From contig NZ_JAOQJU010000002.1 of NCBI RefSeq assembly GCF_025567385.1, positions 186,001 to 250,000 on the forward strand: a DNA stretch of 64,000 bases, read 5' to 3'. The stretch's first letter is position 1. The number at the start of each line of letters is the position of its first letter. Made by a program: the position numbers and the translations under genes. The stretch comes from Claveliimonas acetigenes (GTDB lineage Bacteria > Bacillota > Clostridia > Lachnospirales > Lachnospiraceae). Of the stretch, positions 18,617 through 28,104 are shown piece by piece. Below the pieces are notes generated by a model. The model worked only from the letters and a program-made list of their open reading frames with translations. It had not been told where the DNA came from and searched no databases.

Positions 18617-19227
18617 GCGTTCCCCTCAGAAACTTGTATAACCTGCCGTACATCTTCATAACGGAATCCTTTTCTCACTAAATAAGCGTACATTTTCTGA
18701 GTCTCTTTCTCGGAAGCAGTCTCACAACTATAATGCTTTTTTCTCATAATCTCTTTTATCGCCGACACAGAATCTTCTGTCTCATAGCATTCTTCTATCG
18801 TCTGTTCAATTAATTCCCCCGGGACTCCTTTTTTATACAATGAAAAATATATGTCTCTCCTGCTTTTTCTTTTTCTGTTCGCTTCTACAAAACGTCTGGC
18901 ATATGCACTGTCATCAACATATCCAAAAGATTTCACATACTCAAGTGCTTTCTCAATAATATCCTCTGTATACTCACTGCCTCTGAGCTTTCCTCTGAGC
19001 TGTTCTTCTGTCCTGTCCATATCTTTCAAAAGATACAACGCCCGAAGCTTGGCACGCTTCAGGACGACGTCATCCTTGATTTCCCGGTAAACTTCTTCTT
19101 TTATTTCCTTATTTTCCACAATATGATAATGAAACAGCTCGCCTTTATACAAGATGAAGGCAAACTCTCCATCTATAAATACACGGGACTTTGTCTTCGT
19201 CACAGGTTCAACACAAGTAACTGTCAT
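18613..19227 (-). CDS. recX: RecX-type regulator of RecA
   Basis: Binds RecA filaments and limits their activity. 204 residues from the ATG at 19227; the longer frame from 19341 lies inside recA and is a shadow. The RecX tandem three-helix pattern is visible: ALYLLKDMDRTEEQLRGKL, then FGYVDDSAYARRFVE and a C-terminal YLVRKGFRYEDVRQVI. The ribosome site AAGGAG is within the last codons of recA, so translation is likely coupled. Confidence 0.92.
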   Translation of the reverse strand: MTVTCVEPVTKTKSRVFIDGEFAFILYKGELFHYHIVENKEIKEEVYREIKDDVVLKRAKLRALYLLKDMDRTEEQLRGKLRGSEYTEDIIEKALEYVKSFGYVDDSAYARRFVEANRKRKSRRDIYFSLYKKGVPGELIEQTIEECYETEDSVSAIKEIMRKKHYSCETASEKETQKMYAYLVRKGFRYEDVRQVIQVSEGNA

Positions 19228-19228
19228 T

Positions 19229-20329
19229 CTACTGCTCCTTAGCCTCTTCTGCTTCCGGTTTGTTCTTTCCTGAAGGTTTCTGTTCTGAAGATTTCTTGGT
19301 CGCATCTTCCGCTGCATCCTGTTCTTCCTTTTTACCTTCAAACTGGAAATGTTCTCTCACTTTTGCTTCTATCTCATCCATAATCTCCGGATGTTCTATA
19401 AAATAGAGCTTGGCATTCTCCCGCCCCTGCCCAATCTTATTTCCACCGTATGCATACCAGGAACCACTCTTATTCACGACATCAATGGACACAGCAAGAT
19501 CCAGAATGTCTCCTTCTCTTGAAATTCCCTTTCCAAACATAATATCAAATTCTGCTTCCTTAAACGGAGGAGCGATCTTATTCTTTACAACCTTGACGCG
19601 CACCCGGTTCCCCACCATCTCTCCGCTCTGCTTCAGCGTCTCCGTCTTCCTGACTTCCATACGGATAGAAGCATAGAATTTAAGCGCACGTCCTCCTGTA
19701 GTAACTTCCGGATTACCAAACATAACTCCCACCTTCTCACGAAGCTGATTAATAAAAACAACAACACAATTAGATTTACTGATAACCGGAGTAAGCTTTC
19801 TGAGCGCCTGGGACATCAACCTTGCCTGAAGCCCGACATGTGCATCTCCCATATCTCCTTCTATCTCCTGTCTGGGTACAAGAGCAGCAACCGAATCCAC
19901 AACAATAATATCCATAGCTCCGGACCGTACCATCGTCTCCGCAATCTCAAGTGCCTGATCTCCGCTGTCCGGCTGTGAAATATAAAGCTCATCAATATCC
20001 ACGCCTATATTTTTTGCATATACAGGATCCAAAGCATGTTCCGCATCAATAAACCCTGCAATACCGCCTCTCTTCTGAACCTCTGCAATCATATGTAATG
20101 TAACCGTCGTCTTACCGCTGGACTCAGGACCATATACTTCTACAACCCTTCCCCTCGGCACTCCTCCTAATCCCAGAGCCAGATCCAGGCTCAAAGAACC
20201 TGTCGGTATCGTCTCTACCGACACCCGTGCCGCCGGGTCGCCAAGCTTCATCACGGTTCCTTTTCCATAATCTTTCTCCAATTTCGCTATCGCAGCATCT
20301 AACGCTTTTTTCTTCTCTTCATTTAACAT
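19229..20329 (-). CDS. recA: Recombinase RecA
   Basis: Strand-exchange ATPase and SOS coprotease. Walker A is GPESSGKTT and Walker B is DIIVVDSVAAL; the loop motif QALRKLT and the QLREKVGVMFGNPE region are normal. The 366 residues include a long charged C-terminal tail of Glu/Lys/Gln. A LexA box lies in the leader, so it is SOS-controlled. recX follows within 1 bp. Confidence 0.98.
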   Translation of the reverse strand: MLNEEKKKALDAAIAKLEKDYGKGTVMKLGDPAARVSVETIPTGSLSLDLALGLGGVPRGRVVEVYGPESSGKTTVTLHMIAEVQKRGGIAGFIDAEHALDPVYAKNIGVDIDELYISQPDSGDQALEIAETMVRSGAMDIIVVDSVAALVPRQEIEGDMGDAHVGLQARLMSQALRKLTPVISKSNCVVVFINQLREKVGVMFGNPEVTTGGRALKFYASIRMEVRKTETLKQSGEMVGNRVRVKVVKNKIAPPFKEAEFDIMFGKGISREGDILDLAVSIDVVNKSGSWYAYGGNKIGQGRENAKLYFIEHPEIMDEIEAKVREHFQFEGKKEEQDAAEDATKKSSEQKPSGKNKPEAEEAKEQ

Positions 20330-20348
20330 AACCTATTCTCCTTGTTTG

Positions 20349-20362
20349 CGAACGGATGTTCG
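20349..20362 (-). promoter_or_regulatory. LexA box upstream of recA
   Basis: CGAAC-N4-GTTCG, the Firmicutes SOS operator, lies about 20 bp before the recA start and just downstream of the -10. Repressor bound there would block transcription. Confidence 0.9.
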
Positions 20363-20376
20363 TATCTCTGATTAAT

Positions 20377-20405
20377 ATAGTATTATACTTGTTTCAAAAA
20401 GTCAA
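20377..20405 (-). promoter_or_regulatory. Promoter of recA-recX
   Basis: On the minus strand: TTGACT (20405-20400), 17 nt and TACTAT (20382-20377). Confidence 0.7.
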
Positions 20406-20505
20406 CATTTATTTGATAAAATGATTATAGTAGACATAATATCATGCTCTTGTAGAAAAATCAATCCTTAAATCTAAACTGTTCTAACTTCCATGAAATA
20501 ACCAA

Positions 20506-20541
20506 TAAAAAAGCGGCGCACCTATTTCCAGGTACACCGCT
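20506..20541 (-). terminator. Terminator after asd
   Basis: A 12-bp stem (arms 20541-20530 and 20523-20512), 6-nt loop, then TTTTTT on the minus strand. Confidence 0.88.
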
Positions 20542-20569
20542 CCTTTACATTCATACTGCCTTACACATT

Positions 20570-21658
20570 CTATTTCTTAGTAATATATCCTTTTGCTGTC
20601 AAAGTTTCTGCACACAATACTGCTCCACCGGCGGCGCCGCGCACAGTATTATGAGACAAACCAATGAATTTGTAGTCATACATGGTGTCCTCTCTCAGAC
20701 GGCCAATAGATACACCCATTCCTCTTTCATAATCCACATCCAGCGCAACCTGCGGGCGATTATCATCTTCAAGATACTGAATAAACTGTTTTGGGGCGCT
20801 TGGAAGCTCTGCCTCCTGTGGAAAACCTTTAAAACTTACAAGTTTTTCAATTAACTGCTCTTTTGACGGCTTCTGTGCAAAATTAATGAAGACTGCAGCA
20901 GTATGTCCATTTAATACCGGAACACGGACACACTGACAAGTGATCTTGGGAGCTTCCGCCTTTACAATCTGTCCATTCTCAACCTTTCCAAGCACACGCA
21001 GTGGCTCCTGCTCACTCTTTTCTTCCTCTCCGCCGATATAAGGGATAATATTCTGAACCATCTCCGGCCAATCCTTAAATGTCTTTCCTGCTCCTGAAAT
21101 AGCCTGATATGTAGTAACCACCAACTCTGTCGGTTCAAATTCTCTCCACGCTGCAAGGCACGGCGCATAACTCTGTATAGAGCAGTTCGGTTTCACAGCA
21201 ATAAATCCTCTCTGCGTACCAAGACGTTTCCTCTGATCCGCAATCACTTCAAAATGCTCTGTATTAATTTCCGGAACTACCATCGGTACATCCGGCGTCC
21301 ATCTGTGAGCGCTATTGTTAGAAACCACAGGTGTCTCTGTCTTCGCATATGCTTCTTCAATCGCTTTGATTTCTTCTTTTGACATATCAACAGCACTAAA
21401 CACAAAATCCACTTCCGCAGCCACTTTCTCTACTTCATTTACATTAAGCACCGTCAGCTTCTTCACAGCTTCCGGCATAGGAGTATCCATTTTCCAGCGT
21501 CCGCCCACTGCTTCCTCGTAGGTCTTTCCTGCTGATCTCGGGCTGGCTGCCACGACAGTTACCTCAAACCAGGGATGATTTTCAAGCAAAGAGATAAAAC
21601 GCTGCCCAACCATTCCGGTTGCCCCTAAAATACCGACTTTTAACTTCTGTTCCACCAT
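20570..21658 (-). CDS. asd: Aspartate-semialdehyde dehydrogenase
   Basis: Reduces aspartyl phosphate to the semialdehyde for lysine, methionine, threonine and diaminopimelate synthesis. The Rossmann motif GILGATGMVGQRF and the catalytic cysteine in KPNCSIQSY are present, and QAISGAGKTFKDWPEM follows. The 362-residue length and this pattern fit the archaeal/fungal-like branch of the family. argH lies just upstream on the same strand. Confidence 0.94.
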   Translation of the reverse strand: MVEQKLKVGILGATGMVGQRFISLLENHPWFEVTVVAASPRSAGKTYEEAVGGRWKMDTPMPEAVKKLTVLNVNEVEKVAAEVDFVFSAVDMSKEEIKAIEEAYAKTETPVVSNNSAHRWTPDVPMVVPEINTEHFEVIADQRKRLGTQRGFIAVKPNCSIQSYAPCLAAWREFEPTELVVTTYQAISGAGKTFKDWPEMVQNIIPYIGGEEEKSEQEPLRVLGKVENGQIVKAEAPKITCQCVRVPVLNGHTAAVFINFAQKPSKEQLIEKLVSFKGFPQEAELPSAPKQFIQYLEDDNRPQVALDVDYERGMGVSIGRLREDTMYDYKFIGLSHNTVRGAAGGAVLCAETLTAKGYITKK

Positions 21659-21712
21659 ATCTGTCTCTCCTATCCTTTCTCCTAATATACATCTATAGAA
21701 TATACCTCTTTT

Positions 21713-23092
21713 TTAATATTCTTGCAAATACTTTTTGTAACTTTCTATCGCTTCTTCCATAGCAGCCTTCCCCGGAGCCCCCGTCGTCACACGTTTATTT
21801 ACACAAGTATCCATCCGGATTGCCTCATAGATATCCTCTTCAAACACAGGCGAAATCTCCTGAAATTCACTTAATTCCATGTCATCAAGAGCAATCCCTT
21901 TCTGAATGCAATAAAGCACAAGCTGACCTACAATACCGTGGGCATCCCGAAACGGCACCCCATGATTTACCAGATAATCTGCCGCATCTGTCGCATTTGT
22001 GAATCCATTTTTTGCGCTTGCTTCCATTCTGTCCTTTTTAAACTGCATCGTACGTATCATACCGGTAAAAAGCGTCAGACAATCCTTTACTGTATCAATT
22101 GCATCGAAAACCATCTCTTTGTCTTCCTGCATATCTTTATTATAAGCAAGAGGAATCCCCTTCATCGTCGTAAGAAGTGACATCAACGCGCCATAAACTC
22201 TTCCGGTTTTTCCCCGCACAAGCTCTGCGATGTCAGGATTCTTTTTTTGTGGCATAATACTGCTTCCTGTACTATAAGCATCATCTATTTCAACAAACTG
22301 GTATTCATTAGAATTCCAGATAATCACTTCTTCGGAAAAGCGGCTCAAATGCATCATAATAACAGAAAGAGCTGACAAAAATTCTATAAGATAATCCCTG
22401 TCCGATACCCCATCCATACTATTCATCGTAGGTTTTTCAAATCCCAGCAGCGTCGCTGAATACTCCCTATCAAGCGGATAAGTGGTTCCCGCCAGTGCTC
22501 CCGATCCTAAAGGGCAGGTGTCCATTCTCTCATAAATGCTTTTCAACCGCTCATGGTCTCTTCTGAACATTTCAAAATAGGCACCCATATGATGAGCAAG
22601 CGTAATTGGCTGTGCTTTCTGCAAATGTGTAAATCCGGGCATAAAAGTTTCCGTATTTTCTTCCATAATAGAAAGAAGAACATGCAGCATATCCTCTATC
22701 AGATTATCCACCAGCAGCACTTCATCTCTGGCATACATTTTCATATCTAAGGCAACTTGATCATTCCTGCTTCTCCCGGTATGGAGCTTTTTTCCCGCAT
22801 TTCCGATTCTTTCAATCAAGGTTGCCTCTACAAAACTATGTATATCTTCACACTGCTCAGATATCACCAGTTTTCCACGTTCTATATCGGAAAGTATCCC
22901 TTCCAGTCCTTCAATAATCTGATCCTTCTCCGCATCCGTAAGAATTCCCTGCTTTGCCAGCATCATCACATGTGCGATACTTCCTCTTATATCCTGCGCA
23001 TAAAGCTTCTTATCAAAAGAAATAGAAGCATTAAAATTATATACTAACTGATCTGTTTCCTTGGTGAATCGTCCACCCCATAACTGTGCCAT
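21713..23092 (-). CDS. argH: Argininosuccinate lyase
   Basis: Last step of arginine synthesis, splitting argininosuccinate to arginine and fumarate. It carries the fumarase-superfamily signature GSSIMPQKKNPDIAE with the active Ser loop, TGRSRNDQVA, and the catalytic His in THLQKAQP. 459 residues. argG is not in the window; queH lies upstream and asd downstream in the same direction. Confidence 0.97.
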   Translation of the reverse strand: MAQLWGGRFTKETDQLVYNFNASISFDKKLYAQDIRGSIAHVMMLAKQGILTDAEKDQIIEGLEGILSDIERGKLVISEQCEDIHSFVEATLIERIGNAGKKLHTGRSRNDQVALDMKMYARDEVLLVDNLIEDMLHVLLSIMEENTETFMPGFTHLQKAQPITLAHHMGAYFEMFRRDHERLKSIYERMDTCPLGSGALAGTTYPLDREYSATLLGFEKPTMNSMDGVSDRDYLIEFLSALSVIMMHLSRFSEEVIIWNSNEYQFVEIDDAYSTGSSIMPQKKNPDIAELVRGKTGRVYGALMSLLTTMKGIPLAYNKDMQEDKEMVFDAIDTVKDCLTLFTGMIRTMQFKKDRMEASAKNGFTNATDAADYLVNHGVPFRDAHGIVGQLVLYCIQKGIALDDMELSEFQEISPVFEEDIYEAIRMDTCVNKRVTTGAPGKAAMEEAIESYKKYLQEY

Positions 23093-23112
23093 AAAAAATC
23101 CTTCTTTCTTTT

Positions 23113-23736
23113 TTAATCTTCTGGTAAATCGTTTCTTTCTTTAAATGAAAATACACATCCGCAATAATTCTGACGGTACAGCCCATACTCCCGGGACAAT
23201 TCCACAGAGCGCTTATAACCGTTCCTTTTTTTGAAATCCGATAAAAGGTATTTTACCGGATATTCTTTCTCCAGGCTGCGTCCAATTTCATTCAGCCAAT
23301 CCGCATTCTTCATAGGGCTGATACTGAGAGTAGTCGTAAAATAATCGAATTTTTCTTTTGCCGCAATCTCCGCCGTCTTACGAAGCCTCAGCTCATAACA
23401 GCGGCGGCATCTTTCTCCGCCTTCTTTCACGTATTCCAATCCTTTCGCCATATCATAAAACTTCTCTTTATCATATTGACCAGCGATAAAAGATACCGGA
23501 TACCGAAAATGCATTTTCCTGATTAGTGTCTGCTGCTCGAGCACCCGCTTATCATATTCTTCGTCTGGGTATATATTCGGATTATAATAGAAAACAGTAA
23601 TTTCAAAATATTCACTCAGGTATTCCAGCACATAACTGCTGCACGGAGCACAGCAGCTGTGAAGCAGAAGCCTTGGCACTTCTTTTTGTTCTTCAAGTCT
23701 GCTTATCAACCCGTCCAACTCTTTCTGATAATTCAT
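23113..23736 (-). CDS. queH: Epoxyqueuosine reductase QueH
   Basis: Reduces epoxyqueuosine to queuosine in tRNA, the non-QueG type. Characteristic cysteine pairs are in LHSCCAPCSSY near residue 25 and in GGERCRRCYELRL near residue 108, with a further NYCGCVFS near the C-terminus. 207 residues. First gene of the queH-argH-asd run. Confidence 0.92.
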   Translation of the reverse strand: MNYQKELDGLISRLEEQKEVPRLLLHSCCAPCSSYVLEYLSEYFEITVFYYNPNIYPDEEYDKRVLEQQTLIRKMHFRYPVSFIAGQYDKEKFYDMAKGLEYVKEGGERCRRCYELRLRKTAEIAAKEKFDYFTTTLSISPMKNADWLNEIGRSLEKEYPVKYLLSDFKKRNGYKRSVELSREYGLYRQNYCGCVFSFKERNDLPED

Positions 23737-23884
23737 CCAATCCTCTCCCGTCTTTTTCTATAGCGCAGATTGCTCTTCTGTTAGTATATGAGATTTTGCC
23801 TCCGTATGCAAGCACCCTTTCAGGTTTTCTACATAAACTAATGTATACTTTGCAACGTCTGCACCCTATCTTTAGGAGGTTTTC

Positions 23885-24652
23885 ATGGAACAAATACTGG
23901 AACTCAAACATATTCACTATGCATACCATAATATGGACGGCGAAACTCCAGCACTGACCGATATTTCATTTGCAATAAACGAAGGTGAATTCATTGCCAT
24001 TGTCGGGCCGTCAGGATGCGGTAAATCCACACTTTTGTCTCTGATTGCCGGTTTGCTCGAACCTGAAAAGGGACTGATTAAAATCAGCGGAAAATATCTG
24101 AGAGAAAGCACAACCAATATCGGCTATATGCTCCAGCATGACCAGCTTTTTGAATGGCGAACCATCTACAATAACGTCATTCTCGGACTGGAAGTACAGC
24201 ATATGCTTACCACCAAAGCAAAAGCAAAAGCCCACGAACTTCTCGCGGATTATGGTCTGAAACAATTTGAAAATGCTAAACCATCAGAATTGTCCGGCGG
24301 AATGCGCCAGCGTGCGGCTTTGGTCCGCACTTTAGTACTAGAACCGGATATTCTTCTGCTTGATGAGCCCTTCTCTGCTCTGGACTATCAGACTCGTTTA
24401 AACGTAAGTGACGATATCGGTCAAATTATCCGCCGGGAGAAAAAAACCGCAATCCTTGTTACGCACGATCTCTCAGAAGCCATCTCTTTAGCAGACCGGG
24501 TAATCATATTATCCAAACGGCCTGCAAGCATACAACAAACACTTCCTCTTATCTTCGATCTGGAAAAGGATACACCATTAAATCGCAGAAATACACCAGA
24601 ATTCAAAAACTATTTTAACCTAATCTGGAAGGAGCTGAATGAAAATGACTAA
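23885..24652 (+). CDS. ABC transporter ATP-binding protein, NitT/TauT type
   Basis: ATPase subunit of an importer of the nitrate/sulfonate/thiamine-precursor group. Walker A is GPSGCGKST, the signature is LSGGMRQRAALVR, and Walker B is ILLLDEPFSALD; the H-loop is LVTHDLSEA. 255 residues after AGGAGG. It overlaps the permease gene by 14 bp. No substrate-binding protein gene is next to the pair, so the substrate is unknown. Confidence 0.93.
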   Translation: MEQILELKHIHYAYHNMDGETPALTDISFAINEGEFIAIVGPSGCGKSTLLSLIAGLLEPEKGLIKISGKYLRESTTNIGYMLQHDQLFEWRTIYNNVILGLEVQHMLTTKAKAKAHELLADYGLKQFENAKPSELSGGMRQRAALVRTLVLEPDILLLDEPFSALDYQTRLNVSDDIGQIIRREKKTAILVTHDLSEAISLADRVIILSKRPASIQQTLPLIFDLEKDTPLNRRNTPEFKNYFNLIWKELNEND

Positions 24653-25364
24653 TCTTTCAGCTGGCCAGCAAAATTATCTCTACCAGCAGAAAAAACACAA
24701 AAGAATTGTCAGTGTATCGAGAATCCTTATATTATTAAGCTTTCTGTTCGTCTGGGAATTTACCTCCAATGTAGGAATCATCGATTCCTTTATTTTCAGC
24801 AGTCCATCTAAGATTGCCATCTGTTTTTTTCAAATGGTAAAAGATAAAAGCATTTTTCTGCATATAGGAATTACACTGTACGAAACAATTATCAGCTTCC
24901 TGTTGGTAATCGCTGTCAGCACTCTGATAGCAATTGCCCTTTGGTTCAGTCCTAAATTATCAGAAATCCTTGATCCTTATATTGTTGTTTTAAATAGTCT
25001 CCCGAAATCTGCTCTGGCGCCCCTCCTGATTGTCTGGCTGGGCGCCACAAAAACTACGATTATCGTAGCCGGCATGTCAGTAGCAATTTTCGGAAGCATC
25101 CTGAATCTTTACACCAGTTTTACAACCGTTGACCCGGAAAAAATTAAGCTAATTTATACTTTACGCGGCAACCGATATCACGCCCTTACCAAAGTCGTAA
25201 TCCCAAGTTCTATCCCCGCAATCATCAGCACAATGAAAGTTAATATCGGTCTCTGCCTGGTAGGAGTAATCATCGGCGAATTTCTCGCCGCAAGAAATGG
25301 TCTTGGATATCTGATTATCTACGCAAGTCAAACATTTAACCGACAAGGGAAAAAGACATTTTGA
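24639..25364 (+). pseudogene. ABC transporter permease, 5' part, interrupted by an integrated element
   Basis: Permease of the same importer (BPD_transp_1 family, SsuC/TauC type), with the EAA-like loop around LRGNRYHALTKVVIPSSIPAI. The genuine permease sequence ends at SQTF (Phe codon 25335-25337). After that come nine foreign codons (NRQGKKTF region) and a stop at 25364. The missing 34 residues, starting KLDWLLMSIVLLC, are found in frame at 28131-28235. The truncated product lacks its last membrane helix and is probably inactive unless the element leaves. Confidence 0.9.
25321..25361. other. attL junction of the permease element
   Basis: Host arm with AGTCAA (25326-25331), then TTTAA (25335-25339), then the element arm with GGGAAAAAGACA (25347-25358). 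The last is a 10-of-12 inverse match to the arm at 28106-28117. Confidence 0.75.
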
Positions 25365-25408
25365 GTATCGTTAAGTCTAAATCAATCCCAAAGATTCTGA
25401 AAATAAGT

Positions 25409-25437
25409 TTGCATTCTTGTCTATAAATTGTTATGAT
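25409..25437 (+). promoter_or_regulatory. Promoter of the element's membrane-protein gene
   Basis: TTGCAT (25409-25414), 17 nt and TATGAT (25432-25437), with TG one base before the -10. It lies inside the element, so the cargo gene should be expressed on its own. Confidence 0.75.
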
Positions 25438-25471
25438 AAAAGAAAACAAGAGAAAAAGTGGAGGTGCTTTT

Positions 25472-26029
25472 ATGTCAGAAGCTCTTACAGAAGAAAAAAA
25501 ACCAGAAGAGTCCACGGCAGAATCTACAGAACAGTCTACCCCAGAATTTGCGGAAAAACATATAGAAGCATCTGTAGAAAAGTCTGCAGAAAAAAACATA
25601 AAAAAATCTGTGGAAAAGCCTGACAAAGAACCGGCAGCCGTAGCTGAAGCAGACAAAAAAACAATATCTAATAACCAGACAGATTCAAGCCAATTGCCAG
25701 AGTGCCCTTTTGCTGAACATTTTAGTTTAAGTGATTATGACTATGAATTTACGCAGGAAGATTACATCCTTATGAAACTCCGTGACGAAGATCTGATGGA
25801 ATATCTGCGGATGCAGGAACGCAGAGAAGAAAAGACACAGGAAAGAAAGGAACTCCGCAATTCCAGAATCTATTCCATACTTCAGATAGTTATCATTGCA
25901 CTTGCAATTATATTAATCGTCTGGTTCTTAAAGGACAACCCGACTGTCCTCATTAATATTTTGTACATTGGCGGAATCCTGCTTTTTATATGGTTTTGGA
26001 AACATTCAAAACACACACCTGAGGATTAA
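25472..26029 (+). CDS. Small membrane protein of unknown function carried by the element
   Basis: 185 residues from the ATG at 25472 (GGAGG 7 nt upstream). The first 75 residues are low-complexity, rich in Glu, Lys, Ser and Ala with loose repeats of the type SVEKSAEK. A charged region follows (DYEFTQEDYILMKLRDEDLME), then two hydrophobic segments (about 132-152 and 158-176) and a short basic tail. No family is recognised. It is the only non-recombinase cargo of the element; a role in maintenance, signalling or control of excision is possible but not shown. Confidence 0.75.
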   Translation: MSEALTEEKKPEESTAESTEQSTPEFAEKHIEASVEKSAEKNIKKSVEKPDKEPAAVAEADKKTISNNQTDSSQLPECPFAEHFSLSDYDYEFTQEDYILMKLRDEDLMEYLRMQERREEKTQERKELRNSRIYSILQIVIIALAIILIVWFLKDNPTVLINILYIGGILLFIWFWKHSKHTPED

Positions 26030-26033
26030 TCAT

Positions 26034-26070
26034 TCAGGCAGAGATATGTATAACCCATATCTCTGCCTGA
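26034..26070. terminator. Bidirectional terminator inside the element
   Basis: A perfect 15-bp stem (26034-26048 and 26056-26070) with a 7-nt loop, followed by a CTTTTA stretch, between convergent genes. Confidence 0.8.
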
Positions 26071-26092
26071 TATGCTTTTATCGGAGATTATT

Positions 26093-27865
26093 CTATTCTC
26101 CTTCTTTATCGTCGCACACTATCCATTTTCCATGACCGCCTTTTCCATCAAAACAGATCTTTCCCTGCCTTCTTAATTTTCTGATTCTGTAGTTCACAGC
26201 AGACAAACCTACTCCTTCCAGTCCGGCAATTTCTTTCGCCGTAATGCATGGATTTTCTCTCATATATTTCTCGATTCTTATGCATTCCATAGCCTTCTTT
26301 TTCTGATACACAAAATCATCCGGCAACACGCAGCACACTGCTGTTTTCCGGGATTTTTCCAGATAGAAATGAATTTCCAGATGATCGGGAAAAACGAAGA
26401 TTGCCTCTATACTATCCAACATTTCAGAAACTACCGCTTTCTTTACAAAACTGCTTTCTAATTTCTGTCGGATAACATACATTCTATTCTCTAACATTTT
26501 CTTGACCTCCGCTTCATCCGGAAGTCTCTCCAGTTCTTCTTCCGTCTTCTTTATAGATTCTTCCAATTCTTCCATTTTTATTTTGTAGATATCATCTGTG
26601 ATAACTCCATAAAGCAGTTTGTCAAGCAGTCTGTCCGAAAGCGTTTTTTGAAAACACAACTTTTCTTCTAATCTTTTTTTCTTTTGGAAATCCTGATTTT
26701 TTTCCAGGACTTTCTCTATGAAAGCCATAACCTTTTCTACGATATCCATAGGGTCTCTCTGTCCTTCCCTATAGGAGTCCCTCTGAAAATTCTGCAGCAA
26801 ATCAAACAATTTCTCCTCATTCAGAACGATATTATCGCATCCTTCCGCTCGCCTTCCATGATAAAGGTAACTGCTGCATTTCCATTCAACAATATAAGAA
26901 TCATCCTTATACTTTTTCCGATATCTGCGATAAAAAACTGCGCCGCACTGTCCACATTTTAACTTTCCTGACAAAATATATTTTCCCCTATGGCTGCTCT
27001 CCGGCTTACAATTTTTTACATTTCCTGCCATCGCACGCTCATCCATTGCCCGATTGGCTTCCTGCCACTCTTTCTCCGTCACACAGGCCGGGACTGCATT
27101 TTTGTGAACGACCCACTTTTCTTTCGGCACCTGGACCATCCGTTTCGTCTGAAAATCCCAATGTCTCTTATTCTGAACTATCGTCCCACAGCGGATTGGA
27201 TTTCGGATAATCCTTCGGATGGCTTCCTCTTCAAAAGGCTTTCCTTCACGGTCATATATTTCATTTTCTTCCAGAATATCTGCAATCGTACCACAACCAT
27301 AGTTTTTTGCCAATTGAAATATAAGACGGATAGCTTCCGCCTCATCCTCCACAAGTTCATACCGCCCTTTGGAAATCTTACAAAGACCATATGTGTTAGG
27401 CGGGAAAATAAATACCTTTCCTTTTTTCTGCCTGTTTTTATGTGCATTGTTAATCTTTTTTGATAGCTCACTGCTGTACTCTTCCGCCAGAATTGCTTTA
27501 ATTCCTGTAATAAGCGCATCATCCGGCGTATAAAATTTATTTTCAATATAGAGATAAAGCCTCTTGCCTGAGGCCACAAGACGGTCTAAAAATAAATACC
27601 AGTCTTTTGCATTACGCATCAAGCGATCCTGTGATTTTACCACCACAATGTCAAACTTATCTTCCAGCAAATCGTCAAACAAGCGGTTATATTCCGCCCG
27701 GCCTTTTGTCGTCGTTCCCGACTTGCTTTCCACGTAAGAATCCACCTGCATCCATTCTTTTTGAAGAATACATTCTTCTGCCTCTTGTACCTGTTTAGCA
27801 AGCGCATCTTTCTGGGCTTCTTCTTCTGTAGAACACCGGCAGTAAACAACCGCCCGCCAAATCAT
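26093..27865 (-). CDS. Large serine recombinase with C-terminal helix-turn-helix
   Basis: About 590 residues. The N-terminal resolvase domain has the nucleophile in VYCRCSTEEEAQ (Ser12) and the conserved Arg in SQDRLMRN. A recombinase domain follows, then a zinc ribbon (KCGQCGAVFYRR with later CSS and GCDN cysteines) and a coiled coil rich in Glu/Lys (about 370-470). The last 65 residues (NPCITAKEIAGLEGVGLSAV, then YRIRKLRRQG) look like an additional winged helix-turn-helix, not usual in this family. The start at 27865 overlaps the stop of the 45-residue gene as ATGA; an ATG at 27877 is also possible. It lies near the right end of the element, as expected of its integrase. Confidence 0.92.
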   Translation of the reverse strand: MIWRAVVYCRCSTEEEAQKDALAKQVQEAEECILQKEWMQVDSYVESKSGTTTKGRAEYNRLFDDLLEDKFDIVVVKSQDRLMRNAKDWYLFLDRLVASGKRLYLYIENKFYTPDDALITGIKAILAEEYSSELSKKINNAHKNRQKKGKVFIFPPNTYGLCKISKGRYELVEDEAEAIRLIFQLAKNYGCGTIADILEENEIYDREGKPFEEEAIRRIIRNPIRCGTIVQNKRHWDFQTKRMVQVPKEKWVVHKNAVPACVTEKEWQEANRAMDERAMAGNVKNCKPESSHRGKYILSGKLKCGQCGAVFYRRYRKKYKDDSYIVEWKCSSYLYHGRRAEGCDNIVLNEEKLFDLLQNFQRDSYREGQRDPMDIVEKVMAFIEKVLEKNQDFQKKKRLEEKLCFQKTLSDRLLDKLLYGVITDDIYKIKMEELEESIKKTEEELERLPDEAEVKKMLENRMYVIRQKLESSFVKKAVVSEMLDSIEAIFVFPDHLEIHFYLEKSRKTAVCCVLPDDFVYQKKKAMECIRIEKYMRENPCITAKEIAGLEGVGLSAVNYRIRKLRRQGKICFDGKGGHGKWIVCDDKEGE

Positions 27866-27999
27866 ATTTTGCCGCATTCCCGAACGAGTCTGTCTGCTTC
27901 TACTTTCTCTGTATATGTAATGAAACGCTCCCGGAACAGCATATCTATCAATTTCATCACTAATTTCTTCTCATCAATATTAAAATCTGCTCTTTCCAT
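27862..27999 (-). CDS. 45-residue protein coupled to the recombinase
   Basis: A short frame starting MERADFNIDEKKLV and ending RECGKI. It has two predicted amphipathic helices around an ERFITYTEKVEADRL segment. Its stop overlaps the recombinase start (ATGA), so translation is probably coupled. Small proteins beside serine integrases are often recombination directionality factors or accessory factors; that role is inferred only from position and size. The ribosome site is weak. Confidence 0.6.
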   Translation of the reverse strand: MERADFNIDEKKLVMKLIDMLFRERFITYTEKVEADRLVRECGKI

Positions 28000-28104
28000 A
28001 TAACTTTTCTACCTGCACAGTGATATGTTTTCCTGATATCCTATGCAAGAGAAATGGATTTATGCAACAAGGGCATTATTCTTACCGCCACCTGGATATC
28101 CAAA

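Noticed and set aside
23737..23884. TPP riboswitch before the NitT/TauT-type transporter
   Set aside because: The conserved thi-box bases are absent in this 148-bp gap.
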